A stretch of DNA of 64,000 nt from Psychrobacillus sp. FSL K6-2836 (GTDB lineage Bacteria; Bacillota; Bacilli; Bacillales_A; Planococcaceae): the NCBI RefSeq assembly GCF_038003085.1, contig NZ_JBBOOM010000001.1, positions 1,116,001 to 1,180,000 of the forward strand, read 5' to 3'. Shown one piece after another: positions 34,975 to 44,100 of the stretch (position 1 is its first letter; every line of letters begins with the position of its first letter). Under the pieces are notes generated by a model. That model was given only the letters and a program-made list of their open reading frames with translations. It made no database searches and was not told the origin of the DNA. The position numbers and the translations under genes are program-made.

Positions 34975-36459
34975 CTAGTTGTATATCTGTTTATTCATAA
35001 CGCTTGATAGCTTGAGATACTGATCCATTGCTTGCTTATAAACTTCTGTATTTGCAATATTTGGCTGATGCTCCCTACGTATGTTAACAGTTTGCTCGAC
35101 GACCTCTTCAAAGCTTTCATACATACCAACTCCAACCCCTGCAAGAAGAGCGGCTCCAAATGTTGTGGCCGTATCGGAACTAGGTACTCGAATCTGACAT
35201 CCTGTTACATCCGCATATATCTGAATCCAAAGTTCGCTGTTAGCTGCCCCGCCCATCGCATGAATATCTAGTTCTTGAATTGGAACTCCAGCTTCTTCTG
35301 CTACAAGTAGATTGTGATAAACCGAGAACACGACCCCCTCCAATACTGCACGCACCAAATGTCCTTTCGTTTTGTCAAAGCTCAGCCCATAAAAAAGCCC
35401 TTTTGCTTTCGGATTCCATATAGGACTGCGTTCCCCTGAAAGGTAAGGAAGAAATAACATACCATCTGCGCCTGGATCTATCTTTTCCGCAAGCTGTGTC
35501 AATTCATTAAAACTTTCACTTTCGCCAAACTCTTGCTTGAACCACCGAAGAGCACCCCCTCCACCCACAGTTCCTCCCTGCAGAAGCCATCTTTTTGGGA
35601 TAACATGTGGTGAAAAAATTAGTTGCGGATGTGTTTTAGGTTCATCTAGACAAATACTAACACCACCTGCCTGACCTCCTTGAAGTTGGGTTTGATTTAC
35701 AGTAACTACTCCAGCTCCAAGTGTTCCACATGCTGCATCAAGACCTCCTGCGACAACAGGTGTTCCAACACACAGACCTGTCAATTTAGCAGCTTGTTCC
35801 GTTACAGTTCCAATTACTTCATGACATTCATAAATTGGTGGAAACTTTTCAAGTGGGAGACCCAGCTTTTCGGCCATTTGTTCGTTATAGGTATATGTAA
35901 CGGGATCATAGAAATGGAGACCATAATTCTGACAGCGATCTGATGAAAAAACGCCAGTCAATTTTAGAGCAATATAGCTGTTGCTCTGAAGGAATTTATA
36001 GGTCTTTTCAAACAATTCCGGCTCGTTTTTTTTATACCAAAGAAGTTTTGGTGTTGTATAAGATGCTGACCAAGCATTACCTGACAACTCAAAAATCTCT
36101 TCTTCAGTCACTTGTGATTCATATTCTTTCATGACTTCCCTAGCCCGTATATCCAGCCAAATTGGAGTCTTACGCAGACTATTTCCATCTCGATCTACTG
36201 GAATGGCAGACCAACCTTGTCCCGCAATACCAATACCAGCTATTTCATCTGATTTAACCTCTGAATGTTCGAGGCAGTAGCGTATAGAAATGGTAATAGC
36301 TTTCCACCATTCATCTGAATCCTGTTCAACCCAACCTACCTCAGGATAATAAAGTGGATAGTCAGCAGAGTGCTGGATAACTACCTTCCCTTCAATGTCA
36401 AAAATAGCGACTTTACAGGAAGATGTTCCAATATCAATACCGAGTAAATACTTTTTCAC
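34975..36459 (-). CDS. FGGY-family carbohydrate kinase (xylulokinase-like)
   Basis: Sugar or polyol kinase (494 aa) with the FGGY two-domain fold. The N-terminal phosphate motif is LLGIDIGTSSCKVAIFD, the substrate loop is GIAGQGWSAIPVD near residue 75, VVAGGLDAACGTLGAG lies near 245 and the C-terminal motif MGGAANSELWIQIYADVTG near 400. The GTG at 36459 is chosen: it overlaps the aldolase stop codon as GTGA and has GGTGG 8 bp upstream, so translation is coupled. An ATG 15 bp earlier would lie in the ribosome site. Substrate unknown. Confidence 0.88.
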   Translation of the reverse strand: MKKYLLGIDIGTSSCKVAIFDIEGKVVIQHSADYPLYYPEVGWVEQDSDEWWKAITISIRYCLEHSEVKSDEIAGIGIAGQGWSAIPVDRDGNSLRKTPIWLDIRAREVMKEYESQVTEEEIFELSGNAWSASYTTPKLLWYKKNEPELFEKTYKFLQSNSYIALKLTGVFSSDRCQNYGLHFYDPVTYTYNEQMAEKLGLPLEKFPPIYECHEVIGTVTEQAAKLTGLCVGTPVVAGGLDAACGTLGAGVVTVNQTQLQGGQAGGVSICLDEPKTHPQLIFSPHVIPKRWLLQGGTVGGGGALRWFKQEFGESESFNELTQLAEKIDPGADGMLFLPYLSGERSPIWNPKAKGLFYGLSFDKTKGHLVRAVLEGVVFSVYHNLLVAEEAGVPIQELDIHAMGGAANSELWIQIYADVTGCQIRVPSSDTATTFGAALLAGVGVGMYESFEEVVEQTVNIRREHQPNIANTEVYKQAMDQYLKLSSVMNKQIYN

Positions 36460-37331
36460 TGTGAATTCCACCATGTCGTTTGTTTAACTTGGTCACTACT
36501 GCCGCATAAGTGCATTTTTTCTTTTACTACTTGTTTAACAGTTTCACGTGCGTGCTTTGTAAATAACTTAGGGTCAATAATATTGTCATGTGAAGTAACA
36601 TACTCTTTTACTGCATCTGAGAATGCAATACGCAGTTCAGTTGCATAATTTATTTTGCTTATACCGAACTCAACACAATCCTTTACATCTTGCTCGGAAA
36701 GTCCTGAAGCACCGTGTAACACAAGTGGTACATTTACATTACTGCGTAGATTTTTCAGTAATTCAAGATCCAAATTCGGCTCACCTTTATAGACTCCGTG
36801 GACGGTACCAATGGCTACTGCCAACGAAGTAACACCAGTGCGCTCGACAAATTCGATTGCTTCCTCCACTTTTGTATAACCATCGGCACCATATTCAATA
36901 TCTCCTGGCTTTCCGCCAACCGTACCTAATTCCGATTCAACTGATACGCCAATTGGTTTACAAATTTCAACTACCTCTGCTGTTTGACGGATGTTATCCT
37001 CAAACGGTTGTTTAGAGGCGTCAATCATTACGGATGTATAGCCTGCTCGGACAGCCTTTAAAGCAAGATTGCGACTGTCTCCATGGTCTAGATGTAGCGC
37101 TACTGGAACGGGACTATTCTCCACTGCCGCATGTACCATTGCATAAAACATAGCCATAGAAGCATATTTCACCGTGTTGGCAGAAGTCTGGATAATAACC
37201 GGAGATTTTTTCTCCTCAGCTGCTTCTATAACCGCCTGCACCATTTCCATATTTTCTATATTAAATGCACATACAGCATAACCGTTTTCCTGTGCATGTC
37301 TTAAAATCACATCACCTGAAACTAATGGCAT
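36456..37331 (-). CDS. class II fructose-bisphosphate/tagatose-bisphosphate aldolase family
   Basis: Zinc aldolase (291 aa) of the Fba/GatY/KbaY type that cleaves a ketose (bis)phosphate to dihydroxyacetone phosphate and an aldehyde. Visible residues are Asp82 and His83 in ALHLDHGDS, Glu134 in VESELGTVGG, His178 in GTVHGVYKG and His206 in VLHGASG. The N-terminus CAFNIENMEMVQAVIEAA is typical. GGAG lies before the ATG. With a LacC/FruK-type kinase in the operon, tagatose-1,6-bisphosphate is a reasonable substrate. Confidence 0.9.
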   Translation of the reverse strand: MPLVSGDVILRHAQENGYAVCAFNIENMEMVQAVIEAAEEKKSPVIIQTSANTVKYASMAMFYAMVHAAVENSPVPVALHLDHGDSRNLALKAVRAGYTSVMIDASKQPFEDNIRQTAEVVEICKPIGVSVESELGTVGGKPGDIEYGADGYTKVEEAIEFVERTGVTSLAVAIGTVHGVYKGEPNLDLELLKNLRSNVNVPLVLHGASGLSEQDVKDCVEFGISKINYATELRIAFSDAVKEYVTSHDNIIDPKLFTKHARETVKQVVKEKMHLCGSSDQVKQTTWWNSQ

Positions 37332-37332
37332 T

Positions 37333-38865
37333 TCACTTCACTCCTTCTACTTGATGTTTTTCATAAACGCTGTGGAGAGCAACATAGAAATCATCAAATT
37401 TTTCTTTTGCTTTTTTATACACTTCTTGCATTTCTGGATTATTCTCCTGGAAATTCTCAATACGGATAAAGCGATCGATGACTTCAAAGTTGTCATATAA
37501 TCCTGCTCCAACCCCTCCGATTATAGCTGCTCCCATGGACCCCGCTTCATCTAGATAATTCGGTACCTCTACAGGAACCTGGAAAACATCTGCAATAATC
37601 TGACGCCATACCTCACTCTTAGCACCACCTCCAATGATCATTAACCGGTCGATTTCAATATGCTCACTCAGGATATCGTAGATGATTCCCAAGTTGTAGG
37701 TAACGCCTTCTAACACACTTCGCTGCAATTCACCACGAGTGGTATCTGATTTAATACCTATATATGAACCTTTAGAAGCCGTATCCCAGCGTGGTGCCCT
37801 TTCGCCGAGTAAGTAAGGTAAAAATAATACTCCGTTTGATCCTGGTTCAGTTGCTTCAATCTGCTCATTAATTAGATCATAGACAGATTTACCGCTTTCC
37901 TTCGCTTGAATCTGCTCCGATGTAGCAATCGTTTCCTTCATCCAACTGAACGACCCACCTGCATATTGCATTGTGCCGTTCGGAGCATAATAGCCAGGAA
38001 TTGCATGTGCCCATGTTACAGTTCTCATATCTGGATCAAAAATCGGTTTCTTTGATGTCGTTGTCACCCATGCAGAAGTGCCTAGTGAGCAGTATGTTTT
38101 ACCTTCACTCACAGAACCCGCACCAATGTTGGCTGTTACACCATCACCAGCCCCAATCACTACTTTAGTTCCCGGTACGAGACCTGTTGCTGTAGCTGCT
38201 TGTTCAGTCACACCGCCTGCCATATATGTTGATGGTTTCAGTTCTGGCAATTTGTCTTTGTCAATGCCACTTGCTTCAATAATGCGGTCTGACCATTCCA
38301 ATTTCTCAAGGTCAAAGCACCCCATTCCATTACCATCCGAGTAATCTGTGAAGAACTGACCTGTCAATTTCAAGACAATATAGTCTTTCGCATTTAGTAC
38401 TTTGTACGTTTTTTCATAAATATTAGGTTCGTTATCGCGGAGCCACATCAATTTCTGAATACCGTATGAAGGTGTATTGCGGTGGCCAACAATATGATAA
38501 AATTCTTGTTGCGTTAGCTGCTTCTCCAACTCTTTTGTCTGGACAGTTGCGCGTTGATCTGCCCAAATAATGGATGGGCGAAGAGGGTTCCCTTGCTCAT
38601 CAACAACCAAACAACCCATCATTTGCCCGCTGAAACTAACAACAGCTATTTCAGTCGGATCAATCCCTGTATCCTCAATCAATTTCTTCGTTGAATCACA
38701 TACGGCATTCCACCAGTCATTTGGATTCTGCTCCACCCATTTTTCATTAAAGTAATGAGTAGAATACGGTGAAATACTGCTGCCTAACATCTTGCCTTCC
38801 ACACTGAATATCGTGGCTTTGTTACCTGAAGTCCCTAAATCATGAGCTAAAATATATGTAGCCAT
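37333..38865 (-). CDS. FGGY-family carbohydrate kinase (second)
   Basis: Second FGGY kinase of the operon (510 aa), distinct from 34975-36459. The N-terminal phosphate motif is ILAHDLGTSGNKATIFS, with the substrate loop VSFSGQMMGCLVVDEQ near residue 80, VIGAGDGVTANIGAGSV near 232 and MIIGGGAKSEVWRQIIAD near 412. GGGGG precedes the ATG. Leading the operon after the regulator, it may act on a different substrate from the other kinase, for example a polyol rather than a ketose. Confidence 0.88.
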   Translation of the reverse strand: MATYILAHDLGTSGNKATIFSVEGKMLGSSISPYSTHYFNEKWVEQNPNDWWNAVCDSTKKLIEDTGIDPTEIAVVSFSGQMMGCLVVDEQGNPLRPSIIWADQRATVQTKELEKQLTQQEFYHIVGHRNTPSYGIQKLMWLRDNEPNIYEKTYKVLNAKDYIVLKLTGQFFTDYSDGNGMGCFDLEKLEWSDRIIEASGIDKDKLPELKPSTYMAGGVTEQAATATGLVPGTKVVIGAGDGVTANIGAGSVSEGKTYCSLGTSAWVTTTSKKPIFDPDMRTVTWAHAIPGYYAPNGTMQYAGGSFSWMKETIATSEQIQAKESGKSVYDLINEQIEATEPGSNGVLFLPYLLGERAPRWDTASKGSYIGIKSDTTRGELQRSVLEGVTYNLGIIYDILSEHIEIDRLMIIGGGAKSEVWRQIIADVFQVPVEVPNYLDEAGSMGAAIIGGVGAGLYDNFEVIDRFIRIENFQENNPEMQEVYKKAKEKFDDFYVALHSVYEKHQVEGVK

Positions 38866-38877
38866 CTTATGTCCCCC

Positions 38878-39618
38878 TTATTTTGTGGCAGTAATGACAA
38901 TTTCAAATCTATTTTTATCTCCTCTATAACGTGCTAACGAATATTCAATCGGCTCATCTTTATAATTAAAACCAATGGAAATAAATTGTTGGATAGCTTT
39001 ACCTTTTGTCATATTTAAATTTTTTATATCATATTGCGTAGCTTCCACTGCTTCAATGAAGCGTCGGATTTTACAGATTTGGGTTTCATTTAACTCGCTC
39101 AATATGGGATATAGAGATTCCTTAACTAAGTCACGTTCTAACACAAACTCGCATTTGTCATAAGGTAAATACGTCTCCACCATCACGATAGGTTCACTGT
39201 CTGCAAAACGTCTGCGATGAATGTAAATGACTTTTTCACCTACAGCTAGTTTTAGATGCATAGCTACTTCATCAGGAACTTCGATTACTTTAAAATCGAG
39301 CACTTCTGTACTAGGTGTCATACCAAGTTCAAGTATCTGGTCATTAAATGATCCAAGTGCCTGAATAAAGCTTTGTTCAATTTTGGGAGCCCTTACAAAA
39401 GTACCTTTGCTCTTTACTCTGTATAGCCAACCTTCTTGAACAAGTTCAGTAATGGCTTGTCTAACTGTAGTACGGCTGATGTCATAAATTTCACTAAAAT
39501 CTTTTTCAGTAGGAATAGCATCTCCCACTTTATAAGACCCCTCTTTAATTTGTTGAAGAATTAATTCTTTTAACTGAAAATAAAGAGGAATCGGAACAGA
39601 TTTGTCCAATTTTGTCAT
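38878..39618 (-). CDS. GntR/UTRA-family transcriptional regulator
   Basis: Regulator (246 aa) with an N-terminal winged helix (PLYFQLKELILQQIKEGSYK, then SRTTVRQAITELVQEGWLYR) and a C-terminal UTRA ligand domain (VIYIHRRRFADSEPIVMVET). It is divergent from the epimerase gene and heads the kinase operon after 12 bp. The ATG at 39618 is preferred: GGAG lies 11 bp upstream, while a GTG 12 bp earlier touches it. The palindrome-like motif ATGTCAYTAY overlaps its own promoter and recurs in two other gaps of the locus. UTRA ligands are usually sugar phosphates, so a pathway intermediate is the likely inducer. Confidence 0.88.
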   Translation of the reverse strand: MTKLDKSVPIPLYFQLKELILQQIKEGSYKVGDAIPTEKDFSEIYDISRTTVRQAITELVQEGWLYRVKSKGTFVRAPKIEQSFIQALGSFNDQILELGMTPSTEVLDFKVIEVPDEVAMHLKLAVGEKVIYIHRRRFADSEPIVMVETYLPYDKCEFVLERDLVKESLYPILSELNETQICKIRRFIEAVEATQYDIKNLNMTKGKAIQQFISIGFNYKDEPIEYSLARYRGDKNRFEIVITATK

Positions 39619-39674
39619 TTTTATATTCACTCCACTTCAAATGTAAATGCTTTCACCTATTATAATATTCAGAC

Positions 39675-39704
39675 TTGACTAAAAGTTAAAGACTTATTTA
39701 TGAT
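39675..39704 (+). promoter_or_regulatory. promoter of the epimerase gene
   Basis: -35 TTGACT (39675-39680), an 18 bp spacer and -10 TATGAT (39699-39704) on the plus strand, about 73 bp before the ATG. Its -10 box nearly coincides with the minus-strand -10 box, so the two divergent promoters overlap. Confidence 0.6.
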
Positions 39705-39730
39705 TATATCATCAAGTCGTAATATCGCAA
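39703..39730 (-). promoter_or_regulatory. promoter of the GntR/kinase/aldolase operon
   Basis: On the minus strand, -35 TTGCGA (39725-39730), a 16 bp spacer and -10 TATAAT (39703-39708). A cre-like sequence with the central CG changed to TG (39641-39656) lies further downstream and is a weak candidate only. Confidence 0.55.
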
Positions 39731-39739
39731 TGTCATTAT
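39727..39739. promoter_or_regulatory. candidate GntR operator motif (copy 3 of 3)
   Basis: GCAATGTCATTAT, palindromic in AATGTCATT. It overlaps the -35 box of the regulator promoter and lies about 25 bp downstream of the -10 box of the epimerase promoter, so one site could control both directions. Confidence 0.5.
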
Positions 39740-39776
39740 CTAATAACATTAGAATTTTTTAAGGGGGAAATGGAAA

Positions 39777-40646
39777 ATGAAATACGGTGTATATTTTGCA
39801 TACTGGGAGAATGAATGGGAGACTGATTTCGAACGTTATATTGAAAAAGTAAAAAAACTAGGATTTGATATATTAGAAGTGGCTGCTCTTGGATTAATTC
39901 ACTTAAGTGATGGTGAGTTAACTCGTCTAAAAGATATTGCTAAAGCTGCTGATATCCGACTGACCGCGGGAATTGGTATCCCTAAAGATTTTGATGTAAG
40001 TTCTGAAAACCCGCTAATAAGAAATAATGGAGTTTCCTTCATGAAGCAAGTGCTCGATAAATGCCATAAAGCTGGAATTGACCGGATTGGAGGGACTATC
40101 TATTCCTACTGGCCAGCGGATTATTCCAAACTGATCAATAAACCAGAAATTCGCAAAAATTCTATTGAAAGTATAAGAGAACTGGCAGAATATGCGGCAC
40201 CACTGAACATTACACTACTAGCAGAAACATTAAACCGTTTTGAACAATTTTTATTAAACGATACGCAAGAAGCCATCGACTATGTAAAAGAAGTAGGAAA
40301 ACCTAATGTTAAAGTCATGCTTGATACATTCCATATGAATATCGAAGAAGATTCAATCCCAGACGCCATCCGCCTTGCTGGCAATTATCTTGGTCATCTA
40401 CATATTGGAGAAGGCAACCGGAAAGTTCCTGGCAAAGGTTCACTAGACTGGTCTGGTATCGGACAAGCACTTCAAGACATCAACTACTCAGACTATGTCG
40501 TGATGGAACCATTTGTAAAAATGGGTGGACAGGTTGGACAGGACATTAAAGTATGGCGTGATTTGAGCGATAACGCCAGCGAAGAACAACTGGATCAAGA
40601 ACTGGCAAAATCACTTAAATTTGTAAAAGAGCATTTTGAAAAATGA
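39777..40646 (+). CDS. D-psicose/D-tagatose 3-epimerase family enzyme
   Basis: Metal-dependent TIM-barrel ketose 3-epimerase (289 aa) that interconverts D-fructose with D-psicose (allulose) or D-tagatose with D-sorbose. As far as I recall the Agrobacterium psicose 3-epimerase, the key residues fall at the same numbers: Glu150 in LLAETLNRFE, Glu156, Asp183 and His186 in VMLDTFHMNIEED, His209 in LGHLHIGEG, Arg215, and Glu244 in VVMEPFVKMGG; Trp112 is also present. The start MKYGVYFAYWENEW matches the family N-terminus. GGGGG lies upstream of the ATG. It is the only plus-strand gene, divergent from the GntR regulator. Which ketose it uses in vivo cannot be told. Confidence 0.92.
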   Translation: MKYGVYFAYWENEWETDFERYIEKVKKLGFDILEVAALGLIHLSDGELTRLKDIAKAADIRLTAGIGIPKDFDVSSENPLIRNNGVSFMKQVLDKCHKAGIDRIGGTIYSYWPADYSKLINKPEIRKNSIESIRELAEYAAPLNITLLAETLNRFEQFLLNDTQEAIDYVKEVGKPNVKVMLDTFHMNIEEDSIPDAIRLAGNYLGHLHIGEGNRKVPGKGSLDWSGIGQALQDINYSDYVVMEPFVKMGGQVGQDIKVWRDLSDNASEEQLDQELAKSLKFVKEHFEK

Positions 40647-40673
40647 TTTAGCAAAAGCCGGCTTAGATTTTTG

Positions 40674-40723
40674 AACTACACCCCAATTGTTAGACACTAC
40701 TAACAACGGGGGTGTAGTTTTTT
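40674..40723 (+). terminator. intrinsic terminator of the epimerase gene
   Basis: AACTACACCCC (40674-40684) pairs with GGGGTGTAGTT (40709-40719), an inner GTTAG/CTAAC pair extends the stem, and TTTTTT follows. It lies 28 bp after the stop codon. Confidence 0.9.
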
Positions 40724-40798
40724 ATGAACAAATATAATTTAGAACAAGAATGAATGCCGCTCATAAATACTAAAAAAATTATGGAAGAATAAGACTAG

Positions 40799-41075
40799 GA
40801 GTTTATGTGGTGGTTAGCAGGAGTTATGTGGTAGTTAGAGTGGAATAAGTGGTAATTGGAACCGGTTATGTGGATGTTAATCTGGTTTATTTGGTAGTTG
40901 GGAGTTTATGTGGTAGTTAGAGTAATTTATGTGGTAGTTGGAACCGGTTATGTGGTGGTTAATCGAAGTTATGTGGTAGTTGGGAGTTTATGTGGTGGTT
41001 AGAACCGCTTATTAGATAAAAGTTTAAAATTAGGACTGGACATATTGTGTGGAGGTTAGTGAGTTATCCGGCAGG
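40799..41075. repeat. family-1 minisatellite array (short copy)
   Basis: The same TTATGTGGTRGTT monomers as at 20687-21165. GGAACC marks at 40859 and 40941 are 82 bp apart, and the next is three monomers (61 bp) on; the end beyond about 41015 is degenerate. The array lies between two converging terminators (40674-40723 plus, 41110-41150 minus), so it should be untranscribed. Nothing else is seen in the 40724-41108 gap. Confidence 0.88.
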
Positions 41076-41109
41076 TAGACTTTACTGATTAATTGTTTCT
41101 TGAATAGGA

Positions 41110-41150
41110 AAAACCGTTCCATTCGATAATTCTATCGATTAGAACGGTTC
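41110..41150 (-). terminator. intrinsic terminator of the subtilase gene
   Basis: AACCGTTC (41112-41119) and GAACGGTT (41142-41149) form the outer stem and TCGATA/TATCGA an inner one. On the minus strand a run of T follows. It lies about 10 bp after the stop codon. Confidence 0.85.
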
Positions 41151-41158
41151 AGTTATTA

Positions 41159-44100
41159 TTACTTGTTATTCCCTTTACCAGGTTTCACAACAGTCACATC
41201 AAACGTCAGCGTATGCTCACCATACGTTACAGTTACTGATGTTTCACCTTGGCCTTTGCCTTTTACAACGCCTGCTTTTACAGAAGCCACGTTATTATGC
41301 GCAACACTATATGTCGCAATTTTGGTAACGTCTGTTTCTGTAGTTTCGCCATCAACAGTCGTTACTTCTGTAATTTTAACTTTTACTTCTTTACCAGGTC
41401 TTGTTTCAACCTGAGCTTGGTCGATAGTTAGAGTTATTACTGGTTCTGCAACGATAGGCGCTTTAACTTTAACATTAACAGTTACCTCATTTTCACCATA
41501 TGAAACAGTAATTGTAGTTGTGCCTTCTCGAACCGCAGTTACTAAACCATTTGACACTGTTGCGATACTTTCATCAGCGACGACATACGTAGCGTCTGAA
41601 GTTACGTCCTCATTTGTTGCATCACCTTCTACAGGTGTAGATGTCTCTATAACAGTAAGTTGAGACGTCTCGCCAGCTGTTAAGTCTAGCTCAGTGGGAT
41701 TTACAGAAAGTGATAGAACCGGCTCTACCATTTCTTTTTCGTAAATTAATGCTTCGCCAACATTTCCTGCAGCATCATTAATAACGACCCTTACCTTATC
41801 TGTTTCAGTCGTTACTGGGAATGTAAAGCTTCCGTCTTGGTTCAATTCAAATGCTACTGGTGCAGTTGCTTCACCATTAACAGTAGTAATATATGATGCT
41901 TTTAATTTTTCATTTAAATTATAGTCTAATCCATACAAATATAATTCTTCATTATATTCGATATATTTGTCTGTTACTTGACCAGTCGCAACACCTTCAG
42001 CTACTGCTCCAGTAATTTTTGGACTAGTTGTCTTCACAACAATTGGTCCTACGTAGTCTGAAACTACTCCTGAAGCTGCAAGACCAGTGAAGTCAATTGT
42101 GTATAGACCATCTGGAATAGTTGTTGCTGGATCACTGCTCCATGGCTTATATTGTCCTGCAATATTCAGGTTATAAGATCCTGCACCTAGTGCTGAACCT
42201 GCGTGTAAATAACCAAGATAGCCATCTCCATATTCCCCGCCTTCAGGATTCATAATATCCCAAAGCTCGATATAGTTAGTTGTTACGTCGCCAGTTAATG
42301 TAAATGAAAGGACTGCAGAATCTTGAACTCCGTCACCATTAAATGATAAATCTGTTTCTGTGATCTTGTAGTCTTTCAGTTGTGTTGCTTCTGCTCCACC
42401 AAAATCTGCTGCAAATGGCAATGAAATATCCGTTTCTCCGCCTTGAACATGGATATATCCTAAAATCTCATCACCAGGCTTTGTAGTAGTTGCTGAAGCT
42501 GTTAATGTTAAGTTTAAAACTTGCTCACCAGCTAAATTGAATGTAGGCTGGTCAACCGTCACCTGTGCATCACCGAATGTTTTTGTGACATCAACTGTGA
42601 CATTATATTCGCCACCATTACCTTTAATATCTTTAACTTTAACTTGTTTTGTTACGGAAATATTTTCTTTTAATGATTGAGGACCAAAAGTAACTGTCCC
42701 TTTTATGTTATCCACTACTGCTCCAGTACCGTCTAACACTGCGCTATCTAATGCATACGCAAGAATTTCTGGATGTGCTGCTGCATATGCATTTACACGG
42801 CCAGCACCTTGTGAGAATACATCATACTTCGTTGTATTTAGGATTTTAGCTGTGTTGGAAATAGCTACTTTCACATCAAAGGCATTCCAAGAAGGATTAG
42901 CTTGTTTCACAAGTGCTACAATACCTGCGATATGTGGTGTAGCCATCGAAGTTCCTGTTTTGCGATCATATGCTTCATCGTAAACTGCTTCTGGAAAATC
43001 TGTTTTGTACTTAGGAATTGTGGACATAATATTTGTTCCAGGTGCGCTTACATCTGGTTTAATATCAAAGTTTGGTGTAGAAGGTCCACGTGAACTAGAA
43101 TCATTTACTTCATCTCCAAGTGTACTCGTAGAAGAAAAGTTACCGAAGCTCACTTTTCCTGTTCCCCCTACCAATGCAGCACGTATTGCCTCGCCATCTG
43201 TTAGAGACATATCAAACGTTGGTAGGAAAGCAAATGAATCACCAAGGAATGTACCCGATGCGTTCGGTGCACCTGTACCACCTGCAAAGTTATGAATAAT
43301 TGTTGCTACAGCTCCATTTGCTTTTGCGTTCGCAATTTTATCGACAAAAGCGATACTACCTCGAGATATCAATGCCACTTTTCCTTCTACATTAATTCCT
43401 TCAAAATCTTTTACTTCTCCGTTTCCAGGAATAGCAACTAGGTCGAATTCACCTTGAAGCTGTGTTGCTAAATCTTTTCCAAAAGTTGAACCCATTAATT
43501 GCAACTGCTTAGTTAAGTTGTAGTCACCAACTGTAATATTTACTTGTCCGTTGTGCATTGTTTCCGGATTTGTTGTGTTTCCAACCGCAATTCCTAAACG
43601 TGCAGTAGCCGGAGTTCCCATAGTTCCACGGTTTGGACCTGAGTTACCAGTAGCAATTACCCCGATTGTCCCAGCAATCATTGCATTATTAATCGCAAAT
43701 GACCCTGCATCTGTTTCGGAGTTTGCTCCTCCACCTAGTGATAGATTGATAACATCCATTTCTTCTAATACTGCTGTTTCAATTGCTTTGACAATACCCG
43801 ATGTTGCTCCACTTCCGTATGCTCCAAGTACCCGGTAAGCATATAGATCTACTCTAGGTGCAATCCCTTTAATACCGTATTCATTCGCACCAATTGCTGC
43901 AATAGTACCTGCTACGTGCGTACCATGTGAAGTATAGAAAGAACTTCCATTTGCATTAAATTCAGGTGTTCCCGCAGGTCGTTCTGAAGGTAACGTTTCC
44001 GAAGCATCATCATCTGCTCGTGTTTTTGTATACGTAGACGAGTTTGGAATGAAGTTCTTCCCACCTTTATAAATTCCAGCGAACTCAGGATGATCAGCAT

